Shown: positions 28,984 through 38,071 of the stretch, in pieces
Layout: each line of letters opens with the position of its first letter
Numbering within the stretch: the first letter of the stretch is position 1
Assembly: GCF_002940945.1 (NCBI RefSeq)
Contig: NZ_PNFV01000008.1
Location: forward strand, 10,982 to 74,981
DNA: 64,000 nucleotides
Direction of reading: 5' to 3'
Source: Limosilactobacillus pontis
GTDB taxonomy: Bacteria; Bacillota; Bacilli; Lactobacillales; Lactobacillaceae
Notes under the pieces: model-generated
What the model was told of the DNA's origin: nothing
The model's input: only the letters and a program-made list of their open reading frames with translations
The model's database searches: none
Made by a program: the position numbers and the translations under genes

Positions 28984-31005
28984 GTGGGAAAGATTCACGA
29001 GCTAGACACGGTCTTGGCCGACCAGATTGCTGCCGGGGAGGTGATTGAGCGGCCGGCCTCAATTGTTAAGGAACTGGTTGAAAATGCCTTAGATGCTCAT
29101 AGCCGACGGGTTGACATCATCGTGGAAAACTCGGGACTTGACAGCATCCGTGTAATCGATGATGGTGAGGGGATCGCCAATGATGACGTGCAATTGGCCT
29201 TCCAACGGCACGCAACTAGCAAGATTGCTAGTCGCAAGGACCTTTTTAAAGTGCAGACAATGGGCTTTCGGGGTGAGGCCCTACCCAGCATTGCCTCTGT
29301 TGCTGATGTCAGGATGGTGACCGCTCAGGCTGGCCAGGACGCCGGTACCCAGATTCACATCCGGGGTGGCGAGACCCTAGATAAGAAACCCGCCGCTGCC
29401 CGGCAAGGGACCGATGTCCGGGTCACTGACCTCTTTTTCAATACTCCGGCCCGTCTGAAGTATCTCAAATCGCCCCAGACAGAACTGACCAGAATCACAG
29501 ATATTATTAATCGATTGGCCTTAGCTAACCCAGCTGTTGCCTTCAGCTTTACCCACAACGATAAGGAAATCTTCCGTTCGGCCGGTAATGATAATCTCCA
29601 ACAGGTTATTGCTGCCATCTATGGAATCAAGGCTGGGCGTAAAATGCTATCAATTGCTGGCCAAGACGATGATTTTGCGGTCACTGGCTTTGTCTCGTTG
29701 CCTGAGTTGACCCGGGCATCACGCCAGTACATCACGATTACGATCAATCACCGTTATATCCGTAACTTCGAACTGACTAAGGCGATTATTCAGGGCTATG
29801 AATCCAAGTTGATGGTTGGTCGTTACCCGATTGCGGTTGTTAATGTCGAACTCGATCCGGTTCTGGTTGATGTGAATGTTCATCCGGCTAAGCGGGAGGT
29901 CCGACTGAGTAAGGAAGATCAGCTTACCAAGCTCATTGCCAGAACGATTCGGCAACGACTTGCCGGTGAAAACCTGATTCCCGATGTTGGTCCGGCCACA
30001 TTGGGACCAAGCGCCGACGACATTGCTGCCCTTGACCAACGTCTGAATGAGGCCGCCAGTCACTACCAGGTCGGTGGGGCGACACACTTCCAGCCGGATG
30101 AAGCAGCACCGCAGAGTGCTCAGTCGGCTACCAGTCCAAGTGCCGGACCAGCCAATGCTGATGCTGACGACAGTCAGGTGGCAGCACCGGTGGTTATCCA
30201 TCACGTTGCTGAATTGGAAGGTCCGGCAATGCAAGCCTTCGATCAACGTTACCGAACGGAGGGGGATGCCCAGCCATTTGGCTATCCCATGGATGATACT
30301 CTAGCCTCAAGCCAGTCAGTGCACTCGGCCCAGAATCTAGAGCTTGACGTCCACGATAAGAGCGATGAGGCTAAACAGCGTTTCCCGGATCTCCAATACA
30401 TTGGCCAGCTCCAGGGGACCTTTCTCCTGGCCCAGGCCGGGGACGGACTCTACATCGTCGATCAGCACGCTGCTCAGGAGCGGATCAACTACGAACGTTA
30501 CCGCAAGGAGGTTGGTCAGGTCAGCGGTGCCCAACAGGCCTTTCTGGTGCCACTGGTACTGAACTACTCGACAGTTGATGCGATGACCATCAATCAGCAC
30601 CGCGATACCCTGGCCGGAGTAGGGCTGAACCTGGAACCATTTGGGCAGAACAGTTTCATTCTCCGCTCTCACCCAACCTGGTTTAAGGAGGGGCAAGAGG
30701 AGGACACTGCTCGGGAGATGATTGAGTGGCTACTTAAGAATGGCAAGATCACCGTCCGGGAGTTTCGAATGAAGACAGCAATCATGATGAGTTGCAAGCG
30801 GGCGATCAAGGCTAATCACCACCTTGATGATCGTGAGGCTAAGGCTCTCCTGCACCGCCTGCCACAGTGTGAAAATCCTTTCAACTGTCCCCATGGGCGG
30901 CCGGTGACAGTCCACTTCAATGATCAGGACCTGGAGAAGATGTTTAAACGGATCCAGGACAGTCACACTCCATTTGCTGACGAGTTTGACGATCACGAAT
31001 TTTAA
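28984..31005 (+). CDS. mutL: DNA mismatch repair protein MutL
   Basis: A 673-residue GHKL ATPase with a C-terminal endonuclease domain. N-terminal motifs are ELVENALDAHS, DDGEGI and GFRGEALPSI. The C-terminal part carries DQHAAQERINYE, the DQHA(x)2E(x)4E metal site of nicking MutL proteins, and later CPHGRP. A poorly conserved Ala, Ser and Asp-rich linker joins the halves (about 355-465). The GTG at 28984 sits 6 bases after GAGGTG and yields MGKIHELDTVL; an in-frame GTG at 28975 is within that site. Confidence 0.97.
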   Translation: MGKIHELDTVLADQIAAGEVIERPASIVKELVENALDAHSRRVDIIVENSGLDSIRVIDDGEGIANDDVQLAFQRHATSKIASRKDLFKVQTMGFRGEALPSIASVADVRMVTAQAGQDAGTQIHIRGGETLDKKPAAARQGTDVRVTDLFFNTPARLKYLKSPQTELTRITDIINRLALANPAVAFSFTHNDKEIFRSAGNDNLQQVIAAIYGIKAGRKMLSIAGQDDDFAVTGFVSLPELTRASRQYITITINHRYIRNFELTKAIIQGYESKLMVGRYPIAVVNVELDPVLVDVNVHPAKREVRLSKEDQLTKLIARTIRQRLAGENLIPDVGPATLGPSADDIAALDQRLNEAASHYQVGGATHFQPDEAAPQSAQSATSPSAGPANADADDSQVAAPVVIHHVAELEGPAMQAFDQRYRTEGDAQPFGYPMDDTLASSQSVHSAQNLELDVHDKSDEAKQRFPDLQYIGQLQGTFLLAQAGDGLYIVDQHAAQERINYERYRKEVGQVSGAQQAFLVPLVLNYSTVDAMTINQHRDTLAGVGLNLEPFGQNSFILRSHPTWFKEGQEEDTAREMIEWLLKNGKITVREFRMKTAIMMSCKRAIKANHHLDDREAKALLHRLPQCENPFNCPHGRPVTVHFNDQDLEKMFKRIQDSHTPFADEFDDHEF

Positions 31006-31024
31006 CGAAAAGTAGGTTGAATCA

Positions 31025-31618
31025 ATGTATGAATATTTGACGGGGTTGGTTACTAGCGTGACTCCCCAGTATGTTGTCCTAGAAGTCGGTGGGGTCGGCT
31101 ACCAGTTATTTGTGGCAAATCCCTACCGCTTTCAGGAAGATGCAGAGAAAAAGGTCCGAATCTACGTTTACCAAGCAGTACGTGACGACGCCATCACACT
31201 GTTTGGTTTCATTGACCGGGCCGAGAAACAGCTCTTTTTACAGCTGATTAACGTTTCCGGAATCGGGCCGAAAAGTGCCTTGGCAATTCTGGCCAATCCT
31301 GACCACCAGGGATTGATTGACGCGATTGCCAACGATAACGTTGGCTACTTGACCAAATTCCCTGGGATTGGCAAGAAGACGGCCTCCCAAATTGTTCTGG
31401 ACCTCAAGGATAAGGTGGCCGGTATGACAAGTACCGCCCTGTTTTCCCCGGCAGTCCCAGTGGAGGCGGATAATCCGGCCCTGCAAGATGCCTTATCCGC
31501 TTTGTCTGCCCTAGGCTATAAGGAGCGGGACATCAAACGGATCAAGAAGCAATTATTAAAGGTGGACGCTAATACGACCCAAGAGTACCTGAGTCAGGCG
31601 TTAGCCCTGATTAACTAG
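31025..31618 (+). CDS. ruvA: Holliday junction branch migration protein RuvA
   Basis: A 197-residue protein with an OB-fold N-terminus ([20 protein letters not shown]), two helix-hairpin-helix motifs ([13 protein letters not shown] and [13 protein letters not shown], about residues 75-125) and a C-terminal RuvB-binding domain. It holds the Holliday junction so that RuvB can drive branch migration. It lies between mutL and ruvB, the usual Firmicutes order. Confidence 0.97.
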   Translation: MYEYLTGLVTSVTPQYVVLEVGGVGYQLFVANPYRFQEDAEKKVRIYVYQAVRDDAITLFGFIDRAEKQLFLQLINVSGIGPKSALAILANPDHQGLIDAIANDNVGYLTKFPGIGKKTASQIVLDLKDKVAGMTSTALFSPAVPVEADNPALQDALSALSALGYKERDIKRIKKQLLKVDANTTQEYLSQALALIN

Positions 31619-31633
31619 TTAGGAGGCGATTAG

Positions 31634-32647
31634 ATGGCTGAGGATCATGGACTGATGTCCGATCATTCCCAAAACGACGCGGAGGAACAGATTGAGATGA
31701 CATTGCGTCCACAACGTCTGCGTGACTATATCGGTCAGGATAAAATTAAACATGAACTGAGTGTTTATATTCAGGCAGCACAGGCGCGTGAGGAAGCGTT
31801 AGACCATGTCCTGTTGTATGGCCCCCCGGGCCTGGGAAAGACAACCCTGGCAATGGTGATTGCCCACGAGATGGGGGTTAATATCAAGACCACCAGTGGG
31901 CCAGCGATCGAGAAGCCTGGTGACCTGGTGGCTATGCTTAATGAGCTTAAGCCTGGCGATGTCCTTTTCATCGACGAGATTCACCGCCTGCCCAAGGTAG
32001 TCGAAGAGATGCTCTATTCGGCGATGGAGGATTACTACATTGATATTGTGGTCGGGGAGGGGCCAACCGCCCACCCGGTTCATTTCCCCTTGCCACCCTT
32101 TACCCTGATTGGGGCCACTACCCGAGCCGGAATGTTATCTGCCCCACTACGGGATCGCTTTGGTATTGTCGAGCATATGAACTATTACAACCAGGATGAA
32201 CTCAAACAAATCATCTTTCGTTCGGCTAAGATCTTTGAAACCCAGATCGAGGATGAGGGGGCTCATGAGTTAGCACTGCGATCCCGAGGGACTCCTCGAA
32301 TCGCCAACCGTCTGCTCAAGCGAGTTCGCGACTTTGCTCAGGTAGCGGGGAAGCCCAGCATTGACTCTGCTACTGTCAGCAAGGCCCTTGACCTGCTCCA
32401 GGTAGACCGTCAGGGGCTCGATGAGATTGATCGTAAAATGCTATTGACAATGATCAACTACTACCATGGTGGCCCAGTCGGCCTGAAGACGATCGCCGCC
32501 AACATCGGCGAAGAAACCAACACGATTGAGGAAATGTATGAACCCTACCTGCTGCAGATTGGCTTTATCAGCCGAACACCACGGGGGCGGGTGGTTACGC
32601 CAGATGCTTACCGGCACCTGGGAATCAGCTATCCAACGGATAAATGA
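31634..32647 (+). CDS. ruvB: Holliday junction branch migration ATPase RuvB
   Basis: A 337-residue AAA+ motor. Walker A is [11 protein letters not shown] (about residues 60-70), Walker B FIDEIHRL, sensor 1 lies in GATTRAG and the arginine-finger region in PLRDRFG. A C-terminal winged-helix DNA-binding domain ends the protein. The ribosome site GGAGGCG precedes the ATG. Its stop overlaps an ATG of the next gene's frame (ATGA), but that gene more likely begins at 32659. Confidence 0.98.
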   Translation: MAEDHGLMSDHSQNDAEEQIEMTLRPQRLRDYIGQDKIKHELSVYIQAAQAREEALDHVLLYGPPGLGKTTLAMVIAHEMGVNIKTTSGPAIEKPGDLVAMLNELKPGDVLFIDEIHRLPKVVEEMLYSAMEDYYIDIVVGEGPTAHPVHFPLPPFTLIGATTRAGMLSAPLRDRFGIVEHMNYYNQDELKQIIFRSAKIFETQIEDEGAHELALRSRGTPRIANRLLKRVRDFAQVAGKPSIDSATVSKALDLLQVDRQGLDEIDRKMLLTMINYYHGGPVGLKTIAANIGEETNTIEEMYEPYLLQIGFISRTPRGRVVTPDAYRHLGISYPTDK

Positions 32648-32658
32648 AGGAAGAGACG

Positions 32659-33729
32659 ATGAGTAAGAAGTTAACCTTTCAGATCAAACAGCAATACCGG
32701 AATATGCGGGTCGGTACGGTGACGGTTAACGGCCGTCAGTTGACGACCCCGGCAATCGTCCAGACGGGGAGTGCCCTGACTATCCTGACTCCGACAGAGC
32801 TGAAGGCGTGCGGGGTTCAGGCCATCAAGCAGGATGCTATCGATTACTGGTGTGATAGTCAGTCCGGGGACCTACACGATTTGCTCGGCTGGCCCGGGAT
32901 TCTGGTGACATCTTCTGGGGCTGAGCGGGCTTATCAATGGGCTAAACCCCGTGGTCGTAAACAGGATGGAGTCAGTTTCCATGACCCTAATAGCGGCCAG
33001 CTGAAGTTTTACACCCCCGAGGCGGCCTTGACTATGCAGAAGGAACTCGGGACCGACATCAGTCAGGGTTTTGCTCGGGATGATGACTACTTTGCACCAG
33101 TCGACGACCTCAATGTGGCTGCTGAGCAAACAGCCGGGTGGCTGACCGCCCAACCGGCACTAGCTGGTGACCTGGCTCCGGTGGTCGGGGGAGGTTTGAA
33201 AAGGGTTCGCCAAGCCAGCCAGGCTGCTGTTCCGGCAACCGTGACCGGCTATAGTATTCTGGGGGTTGGTCCGGATGTGCCAACCGCTGAGCAAGTTCGC
33301 TTGCTCAGCGAGTTGATAGACATGCTGGAGCCTGCTAAGCTGCGCTACCTGCCGACGACCGGCGACTTTCATCAGTTGGTCGCCATGCTGTTAGGTGGGG
33401 TTGACATGATCGATAGTGATTTAGCTGGTCGTGAAGCCGCGATGGGAAACGCCCTGGTTGGCCTGGAGCGGCTCCACCTTGATCGGGAGCGTTTTGCTGA
33501 TGACGGTCACCCACTAGCGGAGCGGTGTAGTTGTCCAACCTGTCGCGCTGGAGTTTCTCGGGCGACAATTCACCACTTCTTGATTACCGGTCAACCGGTC
33601 GGGGAGCGTTATCTGCTCCTCCATAACCTCTTCGCCGTCAATCAATTAGTTGCACATGTGCGGTCGATGATTGCGAGAAAACAGGTATCAGACGACCTGC
33701 GTAAATTTGCTGAACAGCATGACCAATAG
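32659..33729 (+). CDS. Divergent TGT-family protein with an altered active site
   Basis: A 356-residue member of the tRNA-guanine transglycosylase fold, at the position (ruvB-yajC) where lactobacilli usually have queA-tgt. The zinc site is kept: Cys290, Cys292, Cys295 and His305 in ERCSCPTC...SRATIH. So is an Asp at the nucleophile position (Asp252 in VDMIDSDLAGRE). The canonical TDSGGFQ has become VTSSGAER (83-90), replacing the catalytic Asp with Ser85. The AFDE base-recognition stretch reads GFARDD, GIVQGG reads APVVGGG, and GGLSVGE reads SILGVGPD. Guanine exchange of the normal kind therefore looks doubtful. The start at 32659 fits AAGGA. Whether it is an enzyme for another base, an RNA-binding relic or something new is open. 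Confidence 0.85.
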   Translation: MSKKLTFQIKQQYRNMRVGTVTVNGRQLTTPAIVQTGSALTILTPTELKACGVQAIKQDAIDYWCDSQSGDLHDLLGWPGILVTSSGAERAYQWAKPRGRKQDGVSFHDPNSGQLKFYTPEAALTMQKELGTDISQGFARDDDYFAPVDDLNVAAEQTAGWLTAQPALAGDLAPVVGGGLKRVRQASQAAVPATVTGYSILGVGPDVPTAEQVRLLSELIDMLEPAKLRYLPTTGDFHQLVAMLLGGVDMIDSDLAGREAAMGNALVGLERLHLDRERFADDGHPLAERCSCPTCRAGVSRATIHHFLITGQPVGERYLLLHNLFAVNQLVAHVRSMIARKQVSDDLRKFAEQHDQ

Positions 33730-33793
33730 TGGCTTTTTATAATAAAGTTTGTTACAGTTATTGGTGAGTATTTTTGAAGGGATGGATATTACT

Positions 33794-34267
33794 GTGAATA
33801 GTTTAACTTTTGGAATTTTAGGTGCCGCTAGTGCGGGAGCAAGTAGTTACTCCGGAATCATCCTAATCCTGTTGATGATTGCTCTGATGTACTTCTTCAT
33901 GATTCGGCCACAACAGAAACAACGTAAGCAACACCAAGATATGATGAGTAACCTGCATCCTGGGGATGAGGTTGTCACCATCGGTCGGCTGCACGGTAAG
34001 ATCGATTCGATCAACGAAACTGACCGGACGGTAACCTTAGACTGTGAAGGAATTTACCTTACCTTTGATATGGTAGCCATTGCCAGGGTTGTTAAGACCG
34101 ATAGCAGTAAGGAAAATACCGCCGATCAACCAGCTTCAGCTGCACCAGCGGCTGACACCAGCGACCAACCGACTGCTGACGAGAAGGCTTCAGCAGCAGA
34201 TAAAGCAGCCACGGATGATTCCGCGGCCGACTCCGCTAGCGACCAGGCTGCCGATCAGGAAAAGTAA
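33794..34267 (+). CDS. yajC: Preprotein translocase accessory subunit YajC
   Basis: A 157-residue protein with a membrane segment (about residues 16-37), the typical MIRPQQKQRKQHQDMMSNL stretch after it, and the YajC core GDEVVTIGRLHGKID. YajC associates with SecDF and the translocon. It is longer than usual (about 85-115) because of an acidic tail of Ala, Asp and Ser residues from about 105 on. The start is probably GTG at 33794 after GGATGGA; an ATG at 33782 lies too close to its purine-rich stretch. A TATAAT at 33737 may promote it separately. Confidence 0.9.
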   Translation: MNSLTFGILGAASAGASSYSGIILILLMIALMYFFMIRPQQKQRKQHQDMMSNLHPGDEVVTIGRLHGKIDSINETDRTVTLDCEGIYLTFDMVAIARVVKTDSSKENTADQPASAAPAADTSDQPTADEKASAADKAATDDSAADSASDQAADQEK

Positions 34268-34421
34268 TTGACTAATCCTGTAAAAAGTGGGAAACTTTTA
34301 ACGGAAGTTTGATTAAATGCGCTTACCGCCCGTTTTCTCAGACACGACGTTTACGCGTCTTTATCCCTTGCTGAGGGCTGCATTTCCTTAGTGAGACTGT
34401 AAATACAGGAGGGAAATTCTA

Positions 34422-35327
34422 ATGCAAATCGGATTGATTGGTTTAGGTAAGATGGGTATCCACCTTTGCCAAAACATGTTGCGCAATGACAACCAAGTGG
34501 TTGCCTTTGACCTTGACAAGAAGTTAGTTGAAGAAGCTGCTTCTTATGGTGCCGAGCCTGCCTACACCCTGGAAGAAATGGTTAAGAAGCTTAACCAGCC
34601 ACGGACCGTTTGGGTCATGGTTCCAGCCGGCAAGCCAACTGATTCTACGATGGACCAACTAGCAGACCTGCTCGATGCTGACGATACGGTTATCGATGGT
34701 GGAAACACTTTCTGGAAGGACTCCGTACGTCATAACCGTATGTTCACCGAAAAGGGTATTCACTACTTCGACTGCGGTTCTTCCGGTGGTTGGAAGGGTG
34801 CTCTTAAAGACGGTAATTTCATGATCGGTGGGGATGACGAGGACATCTTCAACGAACGTCTTGCTCCATTATTCGACGGTATTGCTAAGAAGGATGGTTA
34901 CCTTTACACCGGTAAGGCTGGCTCTGGTCACTACCTTAAGATGGTTCACAATGCCATTGAATACGGAATGATGGAAGCCATTGGTGAAGGTTTCGAAATT
35001 CTGGAAGCTTCTGACTTCGACTACGACAATGCAGCCGTTTCCAAGATGTGGAACCATGGTTCTGTTATCCGTTCCTGGCTGATGGAACTGGCTCAAGAAG
35101 CCTTTGAAAAGGACCCACACCTGGATAAGATTGCCGGTCGGATGCACAGTTCTGGTGAAGCTCACTGGACCCTGATGGACGCAATGGACAAGCAAATACC
35201 AACACCAGTCATCTACGAAGCATTAAGTCAGCGGTTCCGTTCAATGCAAGACGACTCCTTCGATGGAAAGGTTGTTTCTGCATTGCGGAACGGTTTTGGT
35301 GGCCACGCAATGGACGCTGCCAAGTAA
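34422..35327 (+). CDS. gnd: 6-phosphogluconate dehydrogenase, decarboxylating (short form)
   Basis: A 301-residue oxidoreductase converting 6-phosphogluconate to ribulose-5-phosphate and CO2. The Rossmann motif GLIGLGKMGIHL opens the protein. The substrate motif reads DCGSSGGWKGAL (about residues 116-127), and the catalytic lysine lies in GSGHYLKMVHNAIEYGMM (about 168-185). The length matches the short GntZ/YqeC-type enzymes rather than the 470-residue form. In heterofermenters it feeds the phosphoketolase pathway. The 154-base gap before it shows no promoter I trust. Its own terminator follows. Confidence 0.93.
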   Translation: MQIGLIGLGKMGIHLCQNMLRNDNQVVAFDLDKKLVEEAASYGAEPAYTLEEMVKKLNQPRTVWVMVPAGKPTDSTMDQLADLLDADDTVIDGGNTFWKDSVRHNRMFTEKGIHYFDCGSSGGWKGALKDGNFMIGGDDEDIFNERLAPLFDGIAKKDGYLYTGKAGSGHYLKMVHNAIEYGMMEAIGEGFEILEASDFDYDNAAVSKMWNHGSVIRSWLMELAQEAFEKDPHLDKIAGRMHSSGEAHWTLMDAMDKQIPTPVIYEALSQRFRSMQDDSFDGKVVSALRNGFGGHAMDAAK

Positions 35328-35356
35328 ACTAATGATTTTCTATTAGTTTCTTTAAT

Positions 35357-35396
35357 AAATACCTCTCGCCAATTAGCGGGAGGTATTTATTTTTTA
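35357..35396 (+). terminator. gnd terminator
   Basis: AATACCTCTCGC pairs with GCGGGAGGTATT around AATTA, followed by TATTTTTT. Confidence 0.88.
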
Positions 35397-35399
35397 AAA

Positions 35400-35428
35400 T
35401 TGGCCCGCTTGACGATTACTGGTATACT
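35400..35428 (+). promoter_or_regulatory. nrnA promoter
   Basis: TTGGCC (35400-35405), 17 bases, TATACT (35423-35428) with an upstream TGG extended -10. Confidence 0.6.
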
Positions 35429-35467
35429 TAATTATTAGAACAATTTTGGATAAGAGGGTAAATAATC

Positions 35468-36424
35468 ATGGCTGATCAATTAGCAGCAATTTTTGCACAA
35501 ATCAAGAAATACAATAAAATTATCATCCACCGGCATCAGCGTCCCGACCCGGATGCCATCGGCTCCCAGGTAGGGTTAGCAGAGATCTTGAAGGCCTCCT
35601 TCCCTTATAAGCAGATTTATGTGGTCGGTAAACATATTCCAGGATTCGACTGGATTGGAACGATGGACGAGATCGATAATGAAACCTTTGACGATGCTCT
35701 AGTAATCGTTACTGACACCGCTAACGCACCGCGAATTGACGACCGACGCTTCAATAACGGGGACGAGCTGATCAAGATTGATCACCATCCAAATGACGAG
35801 CCCTTCGGTGACCTGATGTGGGTCGAACCGGATGCATCCAGCTGTTCGGAGATGATCTACGCCTTCTACCAGCACTTTGCCAAGGAGCTGAAATTGCCAA
35901 GGAATGCCGCTAGCGCTCTTTACGCTGGAATTATTGGTGATACTGGTCGCTTCCTTTATCCAGCGACGACCCCACGGACAATGCTGGTTGCTGGGGCTCT
36001 GATGGCGGCCGGGGCAGATGCAGCTGCTATCAGCCAGCGGGAGAATGAGATTACCCTGCCCCTGGCACGTCTGTCGGCCTACGTTTACGAACACTTGACC
36101 ATCCTGGACCACGGGGCGGCCTACGTCGTGCTGACCAATGATCTGCTGACCAAGTTTGGATTGAGTGAGGCTGGGACCTCTGCAGTGGTCTCCCTGCCAG
36201 GGCGGATCAAGGATGTGACTGCCTGGGCGATCTTTGTTGAGCAGGAGGAAGGGCACTATCGGATCCGGCTACGCTCCAAGGGGCCATCCATCAATGGACT
36301 GGCTAAGAAACACAATGGTGGGGGGCACGCCCTGGCCAGCGGGGCCAAGGCCCAGGATCAGGATGAGATCAAACAGGTGATCGCTGAGCTAGATCAGCTG
36401 ACGACCGATTACGCAACGAAATAA
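35468..36424 (+). CDS. nrnA: DHH-family phosphoesterase NrnA (oligoribonuclease / pAp phosphatase)
   Basis: A 318-residue DHH/DHHA1 enzyme. Metal motifs are HRPDPDAIGS-like HRHQRPDPDAIG (about residues 22-33), VTDTAN (about 81-86) and KIDHHPND (about 102-109). The DHHA1 end has NGGGHALASGA. NrnA degrades 2-5 nucleotide RNAs and dephosphorylates pAp in B. subtilis. A c-di-AMP-related function is seen in relatives with extra domains, which are absent here. It is followed after 18 bases by a DEAD-box helicase gene, suggesting a shared RNA-turnover operon. Confidence 0.93.
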   Translation: MADQLAAIFAQIKKYNKIIIHRHQRPDPDAIGSQVGLAEILKASFPYKQIYVVGKHIPGFDWIGTMDEIDNETFDDALVIVTDTANAPRIDDRRFNNGDELIKIDHHPNDEPFGDLMWVEPDASSCSEMIYAFYQHFAKELKLPRNAASALYAGIIGDTGRFLYPATTPRTMLVAGALMAAGADAAAISQRENEITLPLARLSAYVYEHLTILDHGAAYVVLTNDLLTKFGLSEAGTSAVVSLPGRIKDVTAWAIFVEQEEGHYRIRLRSKGPSINGLAKKHNGGGHALASGAKAQDQDEIKQVIAELDQLTTDYATK

Positions 36425-36442
36425 CGGAGAGGAACTGACTAA

Positions 36443-37816
36443 ATGACCGAAAATAAGTTTAAGAACTTCAAGCTGCCACCGTACTTAATCAAGGCGGTGC
36501 AGGCGATCAACTTTTACCAACCGACGCCGATTCAAGAACGGGTTATCCCGGACATTCTGAAGGGGCAGAGTGTTGTTGGCCAGTCAGCAACCGGAAGTGG
36601 GAAGACTCATGCCTTTCTATTGCCGCTCTTTGCCCGGATTAATCCTGATGTTCAAGCGGTGCAGGCAGTCATTACCACCCCAAGCCGGGAACTAGCCTAC
36701 CAGATCTATAGTGCCGCCAAGCAGCTGAATAAGTTTGCCCCACAAGCACTAACGATTCATAACTACGTTGGTGGTACCGATAAGCAGCATCAGCTTGATC
36801 AGCTGGCCCGTAAGCAGCCGCAACTGGTTATCGGAACCCCGGGACGGGTGCTTGATCTGATCAAGAGTCAGGCCCTAGATATCCATACGGCAACAATGTT
36901 TGTTGTTGATGAGGCTGATATGACCCTCGACATGGGCTTCTTAGAGCAAGTTGACCAGATCGCCAGTAACTTCCCAGCGGATCTTCAGATGATGGTCTTC
37001 TCAGCAACGATCCCAAAGAAGCTGCGGCCATTTTTAAAAAAGTATATGGCTAATCCCGAGGTTGAGGAGATTCCGACGCAGGCGGTCATCAACCCCGACG
37101 TGCAAAATTGGCTGATGTCGACCAAGGGTCAGGATAAGAATCAGTTGATTTACCGTCTTCTGACGATGGGTGAACCTTACCTGGCGCTCGTTTTCGCTAA
37201 TACCAAAGAGCGGGTCGAAGAGTTGACTCACTATTTGGAAGAGCAAGGGCTTAAAGTTGCCATGATTCACGGTGGACTGGAAGCACGTCGACGAAAGCGG
37301 ACGATGCGGCAAGTACGAAATCTGGATTACCAGTATGTAGTAGCCACTGACCTGGCTGCTCGGGGGATTGATATCGACGGGGTTTCCCTGGTGATCAATG
37401 ATGATATTCCGACTGACCTGGAATACTTCATCCATCGCGTTGGCCGGACAGGCCGCAACGGGATGACTGGGACAGCGATTACCCTTTACGCTCCGGCTGA
37501 AGATGACCTGATTGCTAAGTTGGAAGAACGGGGGATCAAGTTTGTTCCCAAGGTACTACGCAATGGTCGGCTGGTTACAACTCATGACCGGAATCGGCGG
37601 AAGAATTACCGTCGCAAGCGGGCCGAACTGGATCCATCCATGAAGGGCTTTGTTAAAAAGACCAAGAAGCGGGTTAAGCCGGGCTATAAGAAACGGATCA
37701 AACGGGCCATCAGAGAGGACGAACAGGAAAAGCACCGACTCGAGCTTCGTCACAAGATTCGTAAAGCCAAGCGGCAACGCCAGCGGCAGCACCGTCGGGA
37801 ACGGAATGCCCGTTGA
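36443..37816 (+). CDS. cshB: DEAD-box ATP-dependent RNA helicase, CshB-like
   Basis: A 457-residue RNA helicase. In order: Q motif (INFYQPTPIQERVIP), motif I ATGSGKT (about residue 50), TPGRVLD, DEAD in VVDEADMTLDMGF, SAT, TDLAARGIDI and HRVGRTGRNG. The C-terminal tail (about 375-457) is very rich in Arg and Lys, typical of CshB, which assists cold growth and ribosome assembly. It is cotranscribed with nrnA. The alaS promoter begins right at its stop codon. Confidence 0.93.
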   Translation: MTENKFKNFKLPPYLIKAVQAINFYQPTPIQERVIPDILKGQSVVGQSATGSGKTHAFLLPLFARINPDVQAVQAVITTPSRELAYQIYSAAKQLNKFAPQALTIHNYVGGTDKQHQLDQLARKQPQLVIGTPGRVLDLIKSQALDIHTATMFVVDEADMTLDMGFLEQVDQIASNFPADLQMMVFSATIPKKLRPFLKKYMANPEVEEIPTQAVINPDVQNWLMSTKGQDKNQLIYRLLTMGEPYLALVFANTKERVEELTHYLEEQGLKVAMIHGGLEARRRKRTMRQVRNLDYQYVVATDLAARGIDIDGVSLVINDDIPTDLEYFIHRVGRTGRNGMTGTAITLYAPAEDDLIAKLEERGIKFVPKVLRNGRLVTTHDRNRRKNYRRKRAELDPSMKGFVKKTKKRVKPGYKKRIKRAIREDEQEKHRLELRHKIRKAKRQRQRQHRRERNAR

Positions 37817-37841
37817 TTTTGGCGGACAAGTTCGCTATAAT
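37813..37841 (+). promoter_or_regulatory. Promoter of the alaS T-box transcript
   Basis: TTGATT (37813-37818), 17 bases, TATAAT (37836-37841). The -35 overlaps the cshB stop codon. Confidence 0.8.
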
Positions 37842-37847
37842 ATGACT

Positions 37848-38058
37848 CGTTTGGGACATGCCGGCCAGGTACGATTTTCAGAAACGGTTGGGTTGCTGTG
37901 ACGACCGATGAATACCTGGCGGGTGCTCCCCATTCATAAAATTTGATATTCAACTCGGCCAATGTCGAGAAATAAGAGGTAAACGAAATCCATCGTTGCA
38001 AGCAGAGTGGTACCGCGTCGTCCGGCGTCTCTGATCGCAAGGATGGATTTTGTTTTGG
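37848..38058 (+). promoter_or_regulatory. T-box riboswitch leader of alaS
   Basis: The T-box element AGTGGTACCGCG is at 38006-38017, with U as the variable base, able to pair with A73 of tRNA-Ala. Stem I shows GCCAGGTA (37864-37871) pairing with TACCTGGC (37913-37920). Just below it the sequence reads GGGTGCTCCCC with a GCT alanine codon at 37925-37927. Unlike the valS and importer leaders it shows no clear GATGA or AGTA motifs in stem I. A long stem, AAATCCATCGTTGC (37986-37999) with GCAAGGATGGATTT (38037-38050), encloses the T-box and is followed by TGTTTT. Confidence 0.85.
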
Positions 38059-38071
38059 AAAGGGAGATACT

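Noticed and set aside
30047-30304. Plus-strand open frame within the mutL linker
   Set aside because: It is an alternative frame of the low-complexity mutL linker and lacks a ribosome site.
32644-33729. Calling the ruvB-linked gene a standard tgt
   Set aside because: The zinc site and fold fit, but the motifs that bind and activate the base are replaced, so the usual product name would overstate what is seen.
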